The notes below the pieces were generated by a model that saw only the letters and a list, made by a program, of their open reading frames with translations, was not told where the DNA came from and did no database searches. Position numbers and translations under genes: made by a program. From positions 62,001 through 126,000 of the forward strand of contig JAFRUI010000022.1 in the NCBI GenBank assembly GCA_017438945.1: 64,000 nt of DNA. The letters are read 5' to 3'. Shown piece by piece: positions 33,950 to 42,336 of the stretch. The stretch's first letter is position 1. Each line of letters begins with the position of its first letter. This DNA is from Bacteroidales bacterium. GTDB lineage: Bacteria; Bacteroidota; Bacteroidia; Bacteroidales; WCHB1-69.

Positions 33950-34452
33950 TTTACCGGCGTTTGTTTGGGAATATCGTAGATGTCCATGTTTTTGATTTCC
34001 TCGCCTTCAATCTCGAAGCGCAGCATTGTCAGGCGCGTGTGGATGCCGTATAAACCTGCTGCTCCTGGGTTGATAAACAGCAAGTTATGGTATTTGTCGT
34101 ACATGATTTTCAGGATATGGGAGTGACCCGCCACGAAAATGGTCGGCTTCTCCTCGCGGATGATCTGCAACGCTTTGGGTTGGTAACGTCCCGGCGAACC
34201 CACAATGTGCATCAGCGCAACCTTGTGTTTCTCGCAGGTAAAAACCTCATATTCGCCCACTTCGCGGCGAATATCCCAATCATCGCAGTTTCCGTAAACC
34301 GCACGCACCGTCGGGGCGATGATGCGCAACTCGTCCAAGATACTGTCGTTCATGATGTCGCCAGCATGCCAGATTTCGTCGCAACCCTTGAAAAAAGAGT
34401 ACGCATCGGGATGCAGGAAGCCGTGGGTGTCGGAAAGTACGCCAATCTTCAT
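33946..34452 (-). CDS. metallophosphoesterase, YfcE/MJ0936 family
   Basis: A 168-residue calcineurin-like phosphoesterase. Metal-binding motifs are visible: IGVLSDTHG (DxH), EIWHAGDIMN (GD), VYGNCDDWD (GNCD) and FVAGHSHILK (GHSH). These small enzymes hydrolyse phosphodiesters such as bis-pNPP and cyclic nucleotides in vitro; the cellular substrate is not known. It overlaps rlmB upstream and miaA downstream by 4 bases each (ATGA type), so translation is probably coupled. Confidence 0.92.
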   Translation of the reverse strand: MKIGVLSDTHGFLHPDAYSFFKGCDEIWHAGDIMNDSILDELRIIAPTVRAVYGNCDDWDIRREVGEYEVFTCEKHKVALMHIVGSPGRYQPKALQIIREEKPTIFVAGHSHILKIMYDKYHNLLFINPGAAGLYGIHTRLTMLRFEIEGEEIKNMDIYDIPKQTPVK

Positions 34453-35198
34453 TCTTTCACGGGATTACGTTGTTTGACGACTTCGAACAGGGCGATGCCG
34501 GTGGCCACGGAGACGTTGAGCGAGCGGATGGTGCCGACCATCGGGATGGTGACCGTATCGTTGCAGTGCTTGAGGTAGTCCCACGCGATGCCCTCGTACT
34601 CGTTGCCCATAATGAGGCAGACGGGTCCGGTGAAATCTTTGTTGTAGTGCGCATGGTTGGCCTTCTCGGTCACGCCGATAACTTCGATGCCGCTATCTTT
34701 CAGGTACTGAATTACTTCCACGAGGTTGGAATGCCGGCAGACGGGTACCTTGTGCAGTGCACCGGCAGAGCTCTTCACGGCATCCTCGTTGAGCTGTGCC
34801 CCGCCGTTGAGCGGCAGGATGATCGCATCGACGCCCGCGCATTCGGCCGAGCGGGCGATGGCGCCCACGTTGCGCACATCCGTGATTTTGTCGAGCAGCA
34901 GCAGGAACGGCACGCGACCCTCCTCGAAAATCGAAGGCACGATGTTGTAGATGTCGCAGTATTCGATGGCCGACAGGAACGCAATCACGCCTTGATGGTT
35001 TTGACGTGTGAGCCGATTCAGCTTCTCCTGCGGCACGTATTGGAACGGGATCTTCCGCTGCCGCACCTCGTAGAAGAGCTGCTTGAACAGTTCACCCTGC
35101 AAGCCCTTCTGAAACAGGACTTTGTCGATGGTTTTGCCGCTCTCGATGGCCTCCATCACGGGACGCATGCCGTAAGTGATTTCTTGGTCTCTGGTCAT
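34449..35198 (-). CDS. rlmB: 23S rRNA 2'-O-methyltransferase RlmB (TrmH family)
   Basis: A 249-residue SPOUT methyltransferase that methylates the ribose of G2251 in the 23S rRNA peptidyl-transferase region. The N-terminal substrate-binding domain (EITYGMRPVMEAIESGKTID) is followed by the knot domain with LLLLDKITDVRNVGAIARSA, CLIMGNEYEGI and IPMVGTIRSLNVSVATGIAL. It is the first gene of the operon with the phosphoesterase and miaA. The 5' flank has no visible -7 consensus but holds a perfect 30-bp palindrome. Confidence 0.93.
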   Translation of the reverse strand: MTRDQEITYGMRPVMEAIESGKTIDKVLFQKGLQGELFKQLFYEVRQRKIPFQYVPQEKLNRLTRQNHQGVIAFLSAIEYCDIYNIVPSIFEEGRVPFLLLLDKITDVRNVGAIARSAECAGVDAIILPLNGGAQLNEDAVKSSAGALHKVPVCRHSNLVEVIQYLKDSGIEVIGVTEKANHAHYNKDFTGPVCLIMGNEYEGIAWDYLKHCNDTVTIPMVGTIRSLNVSVATGIALFEVVKQRNPVKE

Positions 35199-35231
35199 TT
35201 GTTTGGTGATTTGTGAACAGATGGTAATATT

Positions 35232-35261
35232 TGTAGAGACGTTTCATGAAACGTCTCTACA
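35232..35261. repeat. dispersed 30-bp palindrome, GTAGAGACGTTTC family (copy 2, perfect)
   Basis: Arms TGTAGAGACGTTTCA and TGAAACGTCTCTACA meet with no spacer, a perfect 30-bp palindrome between the PAS gene stop and the rlmB start. Confidence 0.92.
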
Positions 35262-35282
35262 TCCATATCGTAACTGCGTAAT

Positions 35283-35621
35283 CTAGTTTTTCGGTACCCT
35301 CACGAAATGCGGCATCTCTGCGGGCAGTTCCATCGACAGTTCGATGTAACCCGCGAACTCGCCGTTCTCGAACCACGGGGACTGGTAAACCAACTTCTTC
35401 ACGCCGTTCTTCTCGATGGTGTAGGCGTTGAGGTTGTGGTTTTTCAGCATTTCCATCAGTTTGGTGCGGGCAGGTTCCGGATGGCAGTCCAGCAGGTTCT
35501 GGCCGATGATGTGCTTGCCGTGACTGAGCACGCGCTCGGCGGTTTCGTTCATTTCCAGAATTTTACCGTCTTTGTCGCAAACCGTGACGGAAAACGGGAC
35601 GTTGTGAAAATATTCCAACAT
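35283..35621 (-). CDS. single PAS-domain protein
   Basis: A 112-residue protein made of one PAS domain: FSVTVCDKDGKILEMNETAE, the helix region IGQNLLDCHPEPARTKLMEM, and the strands YTIEKNGVKKLVYQSPWF and GEFAGYIELSMELP. It belongs to a Bacteroidales group of stand-alone PAS proteins similar to the PAS part of DUF438-type sensors. With no kinase or HTH attached it would act as a small sensor or a partner-binding module. Ligand and partner are unknown. It has its own -7 element. Confidence 0.85.
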   Translation of the reverse strand: MLEYFHNVPFSVTVCDKDGKILEMNETAERVLSHGKHIIGQNLLDCHPEPARTKLMEMLKNHNLNAYTIEKNGVKKLVYQSPWFENGEFAGYIELSMELPAEMPHFVRVPKN

Positions 35622-35644
35622 AATCTTTGTTTTTAATTCGGTGG

Positions 35645-35652
35645 CAAAAGTA
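35645..35652 (-). promoter_or_regulatory. -7 element TACTTTTG of the PAS gene
   Basis: Reverse-strand match followed by C, 23 nt before the ATG at 35621. Confidence 0.6.
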
Positions 35653-35831
35653 AAAAAAATTCCTACCTCTTTGATGATGGTTTCAGGTTTTTGGTTTCAA
35701 ACAAAATTGACACCAAAAATATCCGAATTTTGCAAAATCAGAAAATTAAATTTACAATTAATTATTAAAATCAATACCATAAAAGTTTATAAACACCAGA
35801 TAAACAATGTGTTATTGAAAATTTAAATAAG

Positions 35832-35863
35832 TATTGAGAGAATAAATTTTTATTGTATCTTTG
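35832..35863 (+). promoter_or_regulatory. promoter: -33 TATTG and -7 TATCTTTG of the DUF5618 gene
   Basis: TATTG at 35832-35836 and TATCTTTG at 35856-35863 with 19-nt spacing; the leader to the ATG at 35892 is about 22 nt. Confidence 0.65.
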
Positions 35864-35891
35864 CCACGAAAAAACTAATTAATATTTAAAC

Positions 35892-36293
35892 ATGGAAATC
35901 AATAATCTTATAGAAGAAGCTCGCAGATATGTGGCCAATGCAAAAGAAGTTATCCAAAAGGCCAACTATGATCCAGAACTGAAGATCTATACAGACAGCA
36001 AATACATCAAAATGGCTGGTAACACTTTGTGGAACGGCTGTCTTATCGCTCTTGATGCGGCACTGCAAATACGAAAGGGTAAAGGACGTCCGTCTATTGA
36101 TAAATACAAAGAAGCCGCTGGCAAACGCGACCGCAAACTTTTAGCAGCCATAGTGGCTGGTTATGACACCATGCATCTGCACATGGGCTATGACGGCACA
36201 AAAAACAAGAAGACCTGTGATTCGGCTTTCGAATATGCCACCGCTATCATTGACCACTGTGAAAAGCTCTGTCCAGCGCCTGTTTGTGCGTGA
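35892..36293 (+). CDS. DUF5618-like small helical protein
   Basis: A 133-residue protein that I assign from memory to DUF5618, a Bacteroidetes family of all-helical proteins. The marks are ARRYVANAKEVIQKANYD, YTDSKYIKMAGNTLWNGCLI, RKGKGRPSIDKYKEAAGKRD and LLAAIVAGYDTMHLHMGYDG. The helical layout and the conserved DSKYVKMAGNTAWNG-type segment resemble HEPN-like domains, but no Rx4-6H nuclease motif is obvious. It is a single-gene unit with a good promoter, flanked by minus-strand genes. Function unknown. Confidence 0.72.
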   Translation: MEINNLIEEARRYVANAKEVIQKANYDPELKIYTDSKYIKMAGNTLWNGCLIALDAALQIRKGKGRPSIDKYKEAAGKRDRKLLAAIVAGYDTMHLHMGYDGTKNKKTCDSAFEYATAIIDHCEKLCPAPVCA

Positions 36294-36358
36294 AGGTAGT
36301 AGAATGGAAATTCTTACTTGCTATCAAAAAAGGGTGGGGGTAACACTTACCATGGCCA

Positions 36359-36393
36359 GCCAATAGCTAAAAGCCAACAGCCAATAGCCAGAT
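36359..36393. repeat. heptamer array GCCAATA, five units, ending at the trkH stop codon
   Basis: GCCAATA, GCTAAAA, GCCAACA, GCCAATA, GCCAGAT in tandem, reaching the first base of the reverse-strand trkH stop. The units match those at 32938-32993. Confidence 0.82.
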
Positions 36394-38195
36394 TAACCCA
36401 GCATGATATACAAATCGGGATACTGATGCGGGGATTCTTTTTTGTGGCGCGTGAGAGCGAAGGCCATCGTCAGGGTGCCGATACGACCGCAGTACATGTT
36501 GACAATGAGGATCACTTTTGCCATCCAGTTCCAGTTGGCGCACTCTCCGGTGGACAATCCGCACGTGGTGAAGGCCGAGAAGGACTCAAACAGCGCATGA
36601 AGCAGCTGGACATCCGGTTGCACGACCGTGAGCAGAAAACAGGAAATGAGCATGAACGCCGCAGACATCATCATGATGGTGGTTGCTTTTTCCACCAATG
36701 ACGGCGAGATGGCTTTATGATCGAACTCAATGTTTTTCTTACCCTGTACGGTGGCGATCACAGATTTAATGACAATGAACAACGTGGTGGTTTTGATGCC
36801 GCCACCGGTGGAGCTGGGAGAACCGCCTATAAAGATGGCCAACAATATCAAGAGGATAGTTGACAAGTGCATCATATTGATATCCAATACGTTGAAACCG
36901 GAAGTACGGCAGGTGACCACTTGGAAGATGGTGGTGAAAATTTTATTGCCCATACCATCGATATTCTTCAAAGTGTTATTGTACTCCAGCAGGAAGAATA
37001 GAATGCTGCCAATAATGAGAATGGCAAAGGTGACGTAAAGGACGATTTTGGTTTGCGGCATCAGCGATTTCCAGTGGTATTTGTTACGTTCGCGGATGTA
37101 GCGGTAGCTGAAGAAGTCGCGGATGGTAAGGAAGCCGATGCCGCCAAGGAATACTAACGCCATAATCACCACTTGCGGGAAATAACTGCCTGGTACACCA
37201 AGGTTTAGCAGACTATCGTCAATGAGCACAAAACCACCGTTGTTAAACGCTGATACCGTGTAAAAAATGGAAAAAAAGAGGTTTTGCTTGTCGGAAATGA
37301 AGAAACCAGTCGATTTCCAGTAGGTGAAAAGGAATGCCACGCCCGCTGCTTCAATGATGAAAGTGGTCAGCACAATGCTGCGCAACAACCCCACGGAATC
37401 GGAAAGACGGTCTGCAGACATCATGTCGCGAATCATGTACTGGTAGCGGAGACCGACCATGGAGCGCGACAAAAACGTAGAGAAGAACGTTGCGAAAGAG
37501 AGGATGCTCATACCGCCCAACTGGATCAGCATCAGAATCACCACCTGCCCTTTGAAGGTGAAACAGGCCGATGTGCTTACCACCGAAAGTCCTGTGATAC
37601 AGCTGGCACTGGTTGCAGTGAAAAGTGCGTCAATAAAGGAGATTCCGTTGGTGGTCATGCGGGGCATCATCAGCAGAATAGTACCGATGGATATGAGGAA
37701 AAGGAACGACCCGACCATCAATATAGGAGGGCTGAGATGGTATTTTCCCAAGGTGCTGCTCATCTTCGCCATCTCCACCAGAACAATGATCAAAAAGTAG
37801 AACTGGATGAATATCAGATAGATATTCTCGAAATTATGCGCATTGACAATGTCTATATGGAAAACATTTATGGAGATGAACTGGAGAATCAGCAAAAGGA
37901 TAATCAGAAATTCCACCCACGATTGTTTGAGGTATTCTTTGCGATGCAACGAGTAGAAGAGCTGTACGAAATATTTGGCTACGTAGAAGCAGAGACTGAT
38001 GTGTATTATCCAGCGAATGAGCGTTTTAACCTGCGGGGTGATATAGAGGCCGTGGTAGCAGAAAATGCACGCAATGGTCACGATGGAAATCACCAAGCTG
38101 CAAATCCGCAAAATCCGCTGTATGCGGTCTTTGTGGTTCACAATGTGAACACGGAGTTTTCCGTTGTACTCGTCGTGATTTCCGAAAAAGAACAT
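36393..38195 (-). CDS. trkH: potassium uptake protein TrkH/KtrB with N-terminal membrane extension
   Basis: A 600-residue K+ translocating subunit. The core (about 160-590) contains four pore repeats with recognisable filter segments: TATSASCITGLSVV, TVSAFNNGGFVLID, VTCRTSGFNVLD and AFTTCGLSTGEC. About 150 residues precede the core and contain four extra hydrophobic segments (ICSLVISIVTIACIFCYHGL, FLIILLLILQFISINVF and others), as in other Bacteroidetes TrkH proteins, giving a longer protein than the ~480-residue E. coli form. Its ATG overlaps the trkA stop by one base, so the regulator and pore are co-translated. Confidence 0.94.
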   Translation of the reverse strand: MFFFGNHDEYNGKLRVHIVNHKDRIQRILRICSLVISIVTIACIFCYHGLYITPQVKTLIRWIIHISLCFYVAKYFVQLFYSLHRKEYLKQSWVEFLIILLLILQFISINVFHIDIVNAHNFENIYLIFIQFYFLIIVLVEMAKMSSTLGKYHLSPPILMVGSFLFLISIGTILLMMPRMTTNGISFIDALFTATSASCITGLSVVSTSACFTFKGQVVILMLIQLGGMSILSFATFFSTFLSRSMVGLRYQYMIRDMMSADRLSDSVGLLRSIVLTTFIIEAAGVAFLFTYWKSTGFFISDKQNLFFSIFYTVSAFNNGGFVLIDDSLLNLGVPGSYFPQVVIMALVFLGGIGFLTIRDFFSYRYIRERNKYHWKSLMPQTKIVLYVTFAILIIGSILFFLLEYNNTLKNIDGMGNKIFTTIFQVVTCRTSGFNVLDINMMHLSTILLILLAIFIGGSPSSTGGGIKTTTLFIVIKSVIATVQGKKNIEFDHKAISPSLVEKATTIMMMSAAFMLISCFLLTVVQPDVQLLHALFESFSAFTTCGLSTGECANWNWMAKVILIVNMYCGRIGTLTMAFALTRHKKESPHQYPDLYIMLG

Positions 38196-38890
38196 TACAG
38201 ATTGATTTTGATGAAGTTGTCTATATCGCGGTCCTTGCCGAACAGCACAAAAACATCGCCTTTGCGGATGACGGTGGAGTTGTCGGGCACACCGATAATG
38301 TGCTGTTTTGTAGTGAGTTCCTTGTTTTCGATTTCCTCAAAATTACGGCGTATCGTTACCAAGCTGAGGTGGTGGTTGTCGCGGAAGTTGATGTCGCCGA
38401 GGGTGAGTCCTTCGAGGCGGTCGGGGGCAATGATGGAAGCGATACGGTATTCATCGGGCATCTGCAAGTAGGACAAGATGTTAGGATTGCTCAGACGCTC
38501 CGCTAAATTGGTTGCCAGTTCCTCTTCGGGCGACAGGAATTCCGTGATGCCCATTTTCTCCAGAATGGTTTGCTGGTGAGTGCCCTTGATTCGGCTGTAA
38601 ATCTTTTCAATGCCCAAGTCAATGAGGTTGGAGATACAAAGAAGCCGTTCCACGAAATCATCGCCGATAGCCACAATCACGGCGTCAAAATCCTTGATGT
38701 TTTCGTTGAGCAGGGCGCGTTTGTCGGTGGCGTCGGTGCAGACGGCATAAGCTACGTCGTCACTGATATTCTGCACTTTTTTCATGTCTTTGTCGATGAC
38801 CAACACCTCGAACCCTTTTTCCGAAAGGGCTAAGCTGATTGCTTGACCGAACTGACCTGCGCCTATGACGGCAAATTTCTTCTGAGCCAT
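38195..38890 (-). CDS. trkA: potassium transport regulator TrkA/KtrA (RCK domains)
   Basis: A 231-residue cytoplasmic regulator of the K+ channel-like transporter. The RCK_N Rossmann fold has GAGQFGQAISLALSEKGFEV with the dinucleotide-binding Asp in LVIDKDMKKV, then CTDATDKRALLNENIKDFDA and AIGDDFVERLLC; residues about 140-231 form RCK_C (GLTLGDINFRDNHHLSLVTI, STVIRKGDVFVLFG). ATP/ADP or NAD(H) binding here gates the TrkH ring. It lies directly before trkH. Confidence 0.94.
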   Translation of the reverse strand: MAQKKFAVIGAGQFGQAISLALSEKGFEVLVIDKDMKKVQNISDDVAYAVCTDATDKRALLNENIKDFDAVIVAIGDDFVERLLCISNLIDLGIEKIYSRIKGTHQQTILEKMGITEFLSPEEELATNLAERLSNPNILSYLQMPDEYRIASIIAPDRLEGLTLGDINFRDNHHLSLVTIRRNFEEIENKELTTKQHIIGVPDNSTVIRKGDVFVLFGKDRDIDNFIKINL

Positions 38891-38933
38891 AATTTCAATC
38901 GTTTAGAAAACGGCGAAAATAAAAAATTTTCCG

Positions 38934-41408
38934 CTACTTTTTCAGTTTTACTACTGTGATGCCTGTGCCACCGAGTTCGAGCATCTCATCATGAAACTCC
39001 ACAACATTCTGTCTCTTAGACAGAAACTGTCTTACAACGCTTCGTAAAATGCCGTTTCCTTTCCCATGAAGAATGCGCAAATTATTTACGCCCAGCATTT
39101 CGGCTTCGTCGAGATACTCTTCCAGATTGTGCATCATCTCTTCGGCCCGTTGCCCGCGCACGTCCAAGGTGCTGTTGAAATCGGAGAGTTTTTTGTTAAG
39201 AGCGTCGGCAATGGTGCCGGTGTTGAATTGCGACACGTGGCCTCTTTCCACATTCCGTGCCTCTTTCTTGCTGATTTTGATGAGCTTGTCGAGCTTGGTG
39301 CGGAAATTCACCGAATGGAAGGAAATCATCACGTCATTGCCGTCAATTTGCGTCACCTCGCCAGCGATTTGGGAATCCGGCATATAGACGGAATCGCCCA
39401 CACGGATGGTTTTGTCTTTAATTTCCTCAGCAGTCTGTTTTTTCTCCACTGGCTTTTTCCGATGGACAGGAATGAGGGCTTTCACAGCATCGGCCTCCGC
39501 TTTCTCCACATGTTCAATCTCCTTCTGCATCTCTTTTTTGAAGGATTTCACCTCTTCCCGAGCTGCCTTGGTCTTCTCCGCATCGGCTTTCGACTCTTTG
39601 ATTTCGCGAATCGTGTTCTCGATGATTTTGTTCGCGCTATCCACAATGTAGTTGGCCTGGTTTTTGGCTTTAGTGAGAATCTCCTTGCGCTGTTTGTCGA
39701 GTTGAGCGAACTTTTCGGCGTATTCGTCAATCATCACCGCTAACTGGTCATCGGCGGCACGCACCATCTTGAGCTTCTGTTCCGTCTCGATCTGCGTGAT
39801 TTCAATCTCCTCCAGTTTCCGTTCGTAGTCGATTTGAGCCGTGCCGGATTTCTGAATCGCATTTTCGATGATTTGCGGATCCAGTCCGATTTGGCGGGCA
39901 ATCTCGTACGTGAAAGAGCTGCCGGGTTTACCAATTTTGAGGACGAAAAGCGGTAGTAACGCATTGGTGTCGAATAACATGGCACCGTTTTCGGCTTCCG
40001 GATGCGTGTCGGAGAACATCTTGAGGTTGCCATAGTGCGTGGTGATGATGCCGAACGCTTTCGTGTCGTAGTAACGCTCCAAAATCGATTCGGCTAACGC
40101 CCCGCCCAAGGTTGGCTCGGTGCCGCTGCCGAATTCGTCAATCAAGAACAACGACTTGGCGTTAAGATGTTCGTCCATCATCTTAAGATTCTGAAGATGA
40201 GAGCTATATGTACTCAAATCATTGTCGATGGATTGTTCATCGCCAATGTCAATGAAGATATGGTCGAAGATGCCCATGTCCGAGGTGCTCAGCATTGGGA
40301 CGGGCAGGCCGCATTGCATCATATATTGCAGTAGGCCAACGCTTTTCAAGCATACGGACTTGCCGCCGGCGTTGGGTCCGGAAATGATCAGAATCCGTTT
40401 TTCAGGCAGCAATCGGATGTCCAACGGTACCACCTCTTTGTGGTGTTTTTTGTAGTTGAGGTAGAGTAGGGGATGTTTGGCCTGGTACCACTGCACCATG
40501 GTTTTCGGATGGATATGGGGCACCGAAGCGTCAATATCGATGGCGAAGAGGGCTTTGGCTCGAAGGAAATCGTATTTGCCCATCAGTTTTTGGGCATCGA
40601 GGAGGTCATCGATGATTGGGCGGATGGTGTCGGTAATTTCCGTCAGGATACGGATGATCTCGCGTTGTTCGGCGTTTTGCAGTTCCTTGAGTTCGTTGTT
40701 GGCATCGAAAACTTCCGTCGGTTCGATGAAAACAGTCTGTCCGGTGGCGGATTCGTCGTGTACGAAACCGCGCAGACGGCGTTTGAACTGGGCGGATACG
40801 GGAATGCAGAGTCGTCCATTGCGGATGGTCATTTCGGCATCCTCTTTCACGATGCCATCCTGCTTGGCAGTGGCAAGAATCTTGCGGATTTGCCGGTCGG
40901 CATCGCGGGAGAGGCGGTTCATCGCTCCTTTGATGTGGGCCAGTTCGTCGGAGGCGTTGTCGCGCATCTGACCTTTATCGTCCAAGATGCGGTTGATGGC
41001 GCTCGTCAGGTCGCGCTGCAGCGGCATCTCCGCACACATTGACCAAAGGCGCGGGTAGCGGTTATCCTCGTGGCGCACCTTGAAATAAACGAAAATGTTG
41101 GTCATGGACTGGATGAACCCGCGCAGGCAGGCGAGTTCATCGAGTTCGATATGGGTGCCGTCAATACGGAGCCGTTTCAGTGTTTCGCGGAGGTCGTAGA
41201 AGTCCTGTGCGGGAAAGGGTTCATCGAAGAGCAGCAGCTGGCGGAACTCTTCCACCGCTTCCAATGCCGGCATGATTTGCAGCATGTCGGTCATAAACTG
41301 CATACTTTCCACCGCTTCCGCCCCTTGCGGACTCAGGCAGTGTTCCAGGATCAGTCGCCGCACGATGTCAAAACCGATTTTCTCCTCAAAATTATCTGGA
41401 TAGAGCAT
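38934..41408 (-). CDS. mutS2: MutS2 family ATPase/endonuclease
   Basis: An 824-residue MutS2. The clamp/lever region (about 1-300) is followed by the ABC-type ATPase with Walker A IISGPNAGGKSVCLK (about 335), TYSSHLQNLKMMDEHL, Walker B SLFLIDEFGSGTEP and the switch ITTHYGNLK. A long coiled coil (about 510-640) precedes a KOW-like segment (IRVGDSVYMPDSQIAGEVTQ) and the C-terminal Smr domain (about 745-824: STLDVRGQRAEEMMHNLEEY and RILHGKGNGILRSVV). MutS2 acts on recombination intermediates and, in other bacteria, on collided ribosomes. It has its own promoter. Confidence 0.96.
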   Translation of the reverse strand: MLYPDNFEEKIGFDIVRRLILEHCLSPQGAEAVESMQFMTDMLQIMPALEAVEEFRQLLLFDEPFPAQDFYDLRETLKRLRIDGTHIELDELACLRGFIQSMTNIFVYFKVRHEDNRYPRLWSMCAEMPLQRDLTSAINRILDDKGQMRDNASDELAHIKGAMNRLSRDADRQIRKILATAKQDGIVKEDAEMTIRNGRLCIPVSAQFKRRLRGFVHDESATGQTVFIEPTEVFDANNELKELQNAEQREIIRILTEITDTIRPIIDDLLDAQKLMGKYDFLRAKALFAIDIDASVPHIHPKTMVQWYQAKHPLLYLNYKKHHKEVVPLDIRLLPEKRILIISGPNAGGKSVCLKSVGLLQYMMQCGLPVPMLSTSDMGIFDHIFIDIGDEQSIDNDLSTYSSHLQNLKMMDEHLNAKSLFLIDEFGSGTEPTLGGALAESILERYYDTKAFGIITTHYGNLKMFSDTHPEAENGAMLFDTNALLPLFVLKIGKPGSSFTYEIARQIGLDPQIIENAIQKSGTAQIDYERKLEEIEITQIETEQKLKMVRAADDQLAVMIDEYAEKFAQLDKQRKEILTKAKNQANYIVDSANKIIENTIREIKESKADAEKTKAAREEVKSFKKEMQKEIEHVEKAEADAVKALIPVHRKKPVEKKQTAEEIKDKTIRVGDSVYMPDSQIAGEVTQIDGNDVMISFHSVNFRTKLDKLIKISKKEARNVERGHVSQFNTGTIADALNKKLSDFNSTLDVRGQRAEEMMHNLEEYLDEAEMLGVNNLRILHGKGNGILRSVVRQFLSKRQNVVEFHDEMLELGGTGITVVKLKK

Positions 41409-41436
41409 ATAAGTTTCGTCAGTTTTAAAATGGCGG

Positions 41437-41444
41437 CAAAGGTA
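41437..41444 (-). promoter_or_regulatory. -7 element TACCTTTG of mutS2
   Basis: Reverse-strand match followed by GCC, 28 nt before the ATG at 41408. Confidence 0.62.
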
Positions 41445-41504
41445 CGAAAATTTCGCTTTGTGATTTGAGGATGTTTAGAGACGAGAGAAGCACATCTCCA
41501 CAGA

Positions 41505-42293
41505 TTATACAAACTTCTTTTTCACGAGGTCAATGACAAATCCCGGCAACAGAAAACACAACAACAAGAAAAAGTAATTGATGGCTCCGGGAATTTTCAT
41601 TTTCCGGCCGTGCAGGGTTGCGCGGACGCCGCGTTTGGCAATCTGCTCGGGTTTCAGCATAACACCGATGGCGCACAGACGCTTCCGCATTTTTACCGGC
41701 AGATTATAGAGGTCCGTATCAACAGCGCCAGGGCAGACACAGCATACTTTCACTCCGTAATGACTTAGTTCATAGTGAATTCCTTTTGAGAATTTCAACA
41801 GATAGGATTTCGAAGCTTGATAGACGGCGATGGTCGGGAAACTCATGAAAGCCGTGATGGAACTGGCGTTGAGGATGTAACCACACCGGCGCTCTTTCAT
41901 CTTCTGCCCGAACAGCACGCATAAATCCGCGGGCGTGGTGCAGTGCAGCATGGTCATTTTGTGGCTTAAAGCCATTGGTTTATCTACTGCTGCCCCAAAA
42001 TAGAACATGCCGGCGTTGTTGACCAGCACTTCGATGATGAGGTTTTCGCTCTCGCAGAAGTCGAACAGCTCCTGCGCCGCATTTTCTGCAGTCAGATCTT
42101 GATATCGGGTTACGATTTGTTGTTCGGGGAACATCGCCTGCAAACTCTTTTTCGCTTCCTCATTTAAATCCTCGCGATTACTGACAATCAAGATGTTGTA
42201 TCCTTGTCGCGCCCATTCTTCCGCATAGGCATAACCAATGCCGGAGCTTCCCCCAGTGACTAAAGCGAACGTGTTTTTCTTTGTATTATTCAT
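41505..42293 (-). CDS. short-chain dehydrogenase/reductase
   Basis: A 262-residue classical SDR. The cofactor motif is TGGSSGIGYAYAEEWARQG (TGxxxGIG), followed by VLVNNAGMF, the catalytic Ser in ILNASSITAFMSFP and the YxxxK pair in AVYQASKSYLL. The C-terminus is hydrophobic (NYFFLLLCFLLPGFVIDLV), which suggests membrane association as in the human HSD17B12/short-chain ketoreductase-like SDRs. The substrate is unknown. It follows sufS after 43 nt that include a heptamer array. Confidence 0.9.
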   Translation of the reverse strand: MNNTKKNTFALVTGGSSGIGYAYAEEWARQGYNILIVSNREDLNEEAKKSLQAMFPEQQIVTRYQDLTAENAAQELFDFCESENLIIEVLVNNAGMFYFGAAVDKPMALSHKMTMLHCTTPADLCVLFGQKMKERRCGYILNASSITAFMSFPTIAVYQASKSYLLKFSKGIHYELSHYGVKVCCVCPGAVDTDLYNLPVKMRKRLCAIGVMLKPEQIAKRGVRATLHGRKMKIPGAINYFFLLLCFLLPGFVIDLVKKKFV

Positions 42294-42300
42294 AGTGTCA

Positions 42301-42335
42301 TTTGAACTTTGAACTTTGAACTTTGAACCTTGAAC
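42301..42335. repeat. heptamer array TTTGAAC, five units, next to the sufS stop codon
   Basis: TTTGAAC four times then CTTGAAC, in tandem, ending one base before the reverse-strand sufS stop. It is the most regular array in the window. Confidence 0.92.
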
Positions 42336-42336
42336 C

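Noticed and set aside
37284..38471. 395-codon plus-strand frame opposite trkH/trkA
   Set aside because: Shadow of trkH and trkA codon bias; composition is rich in His, Gln and Glu with no motif.
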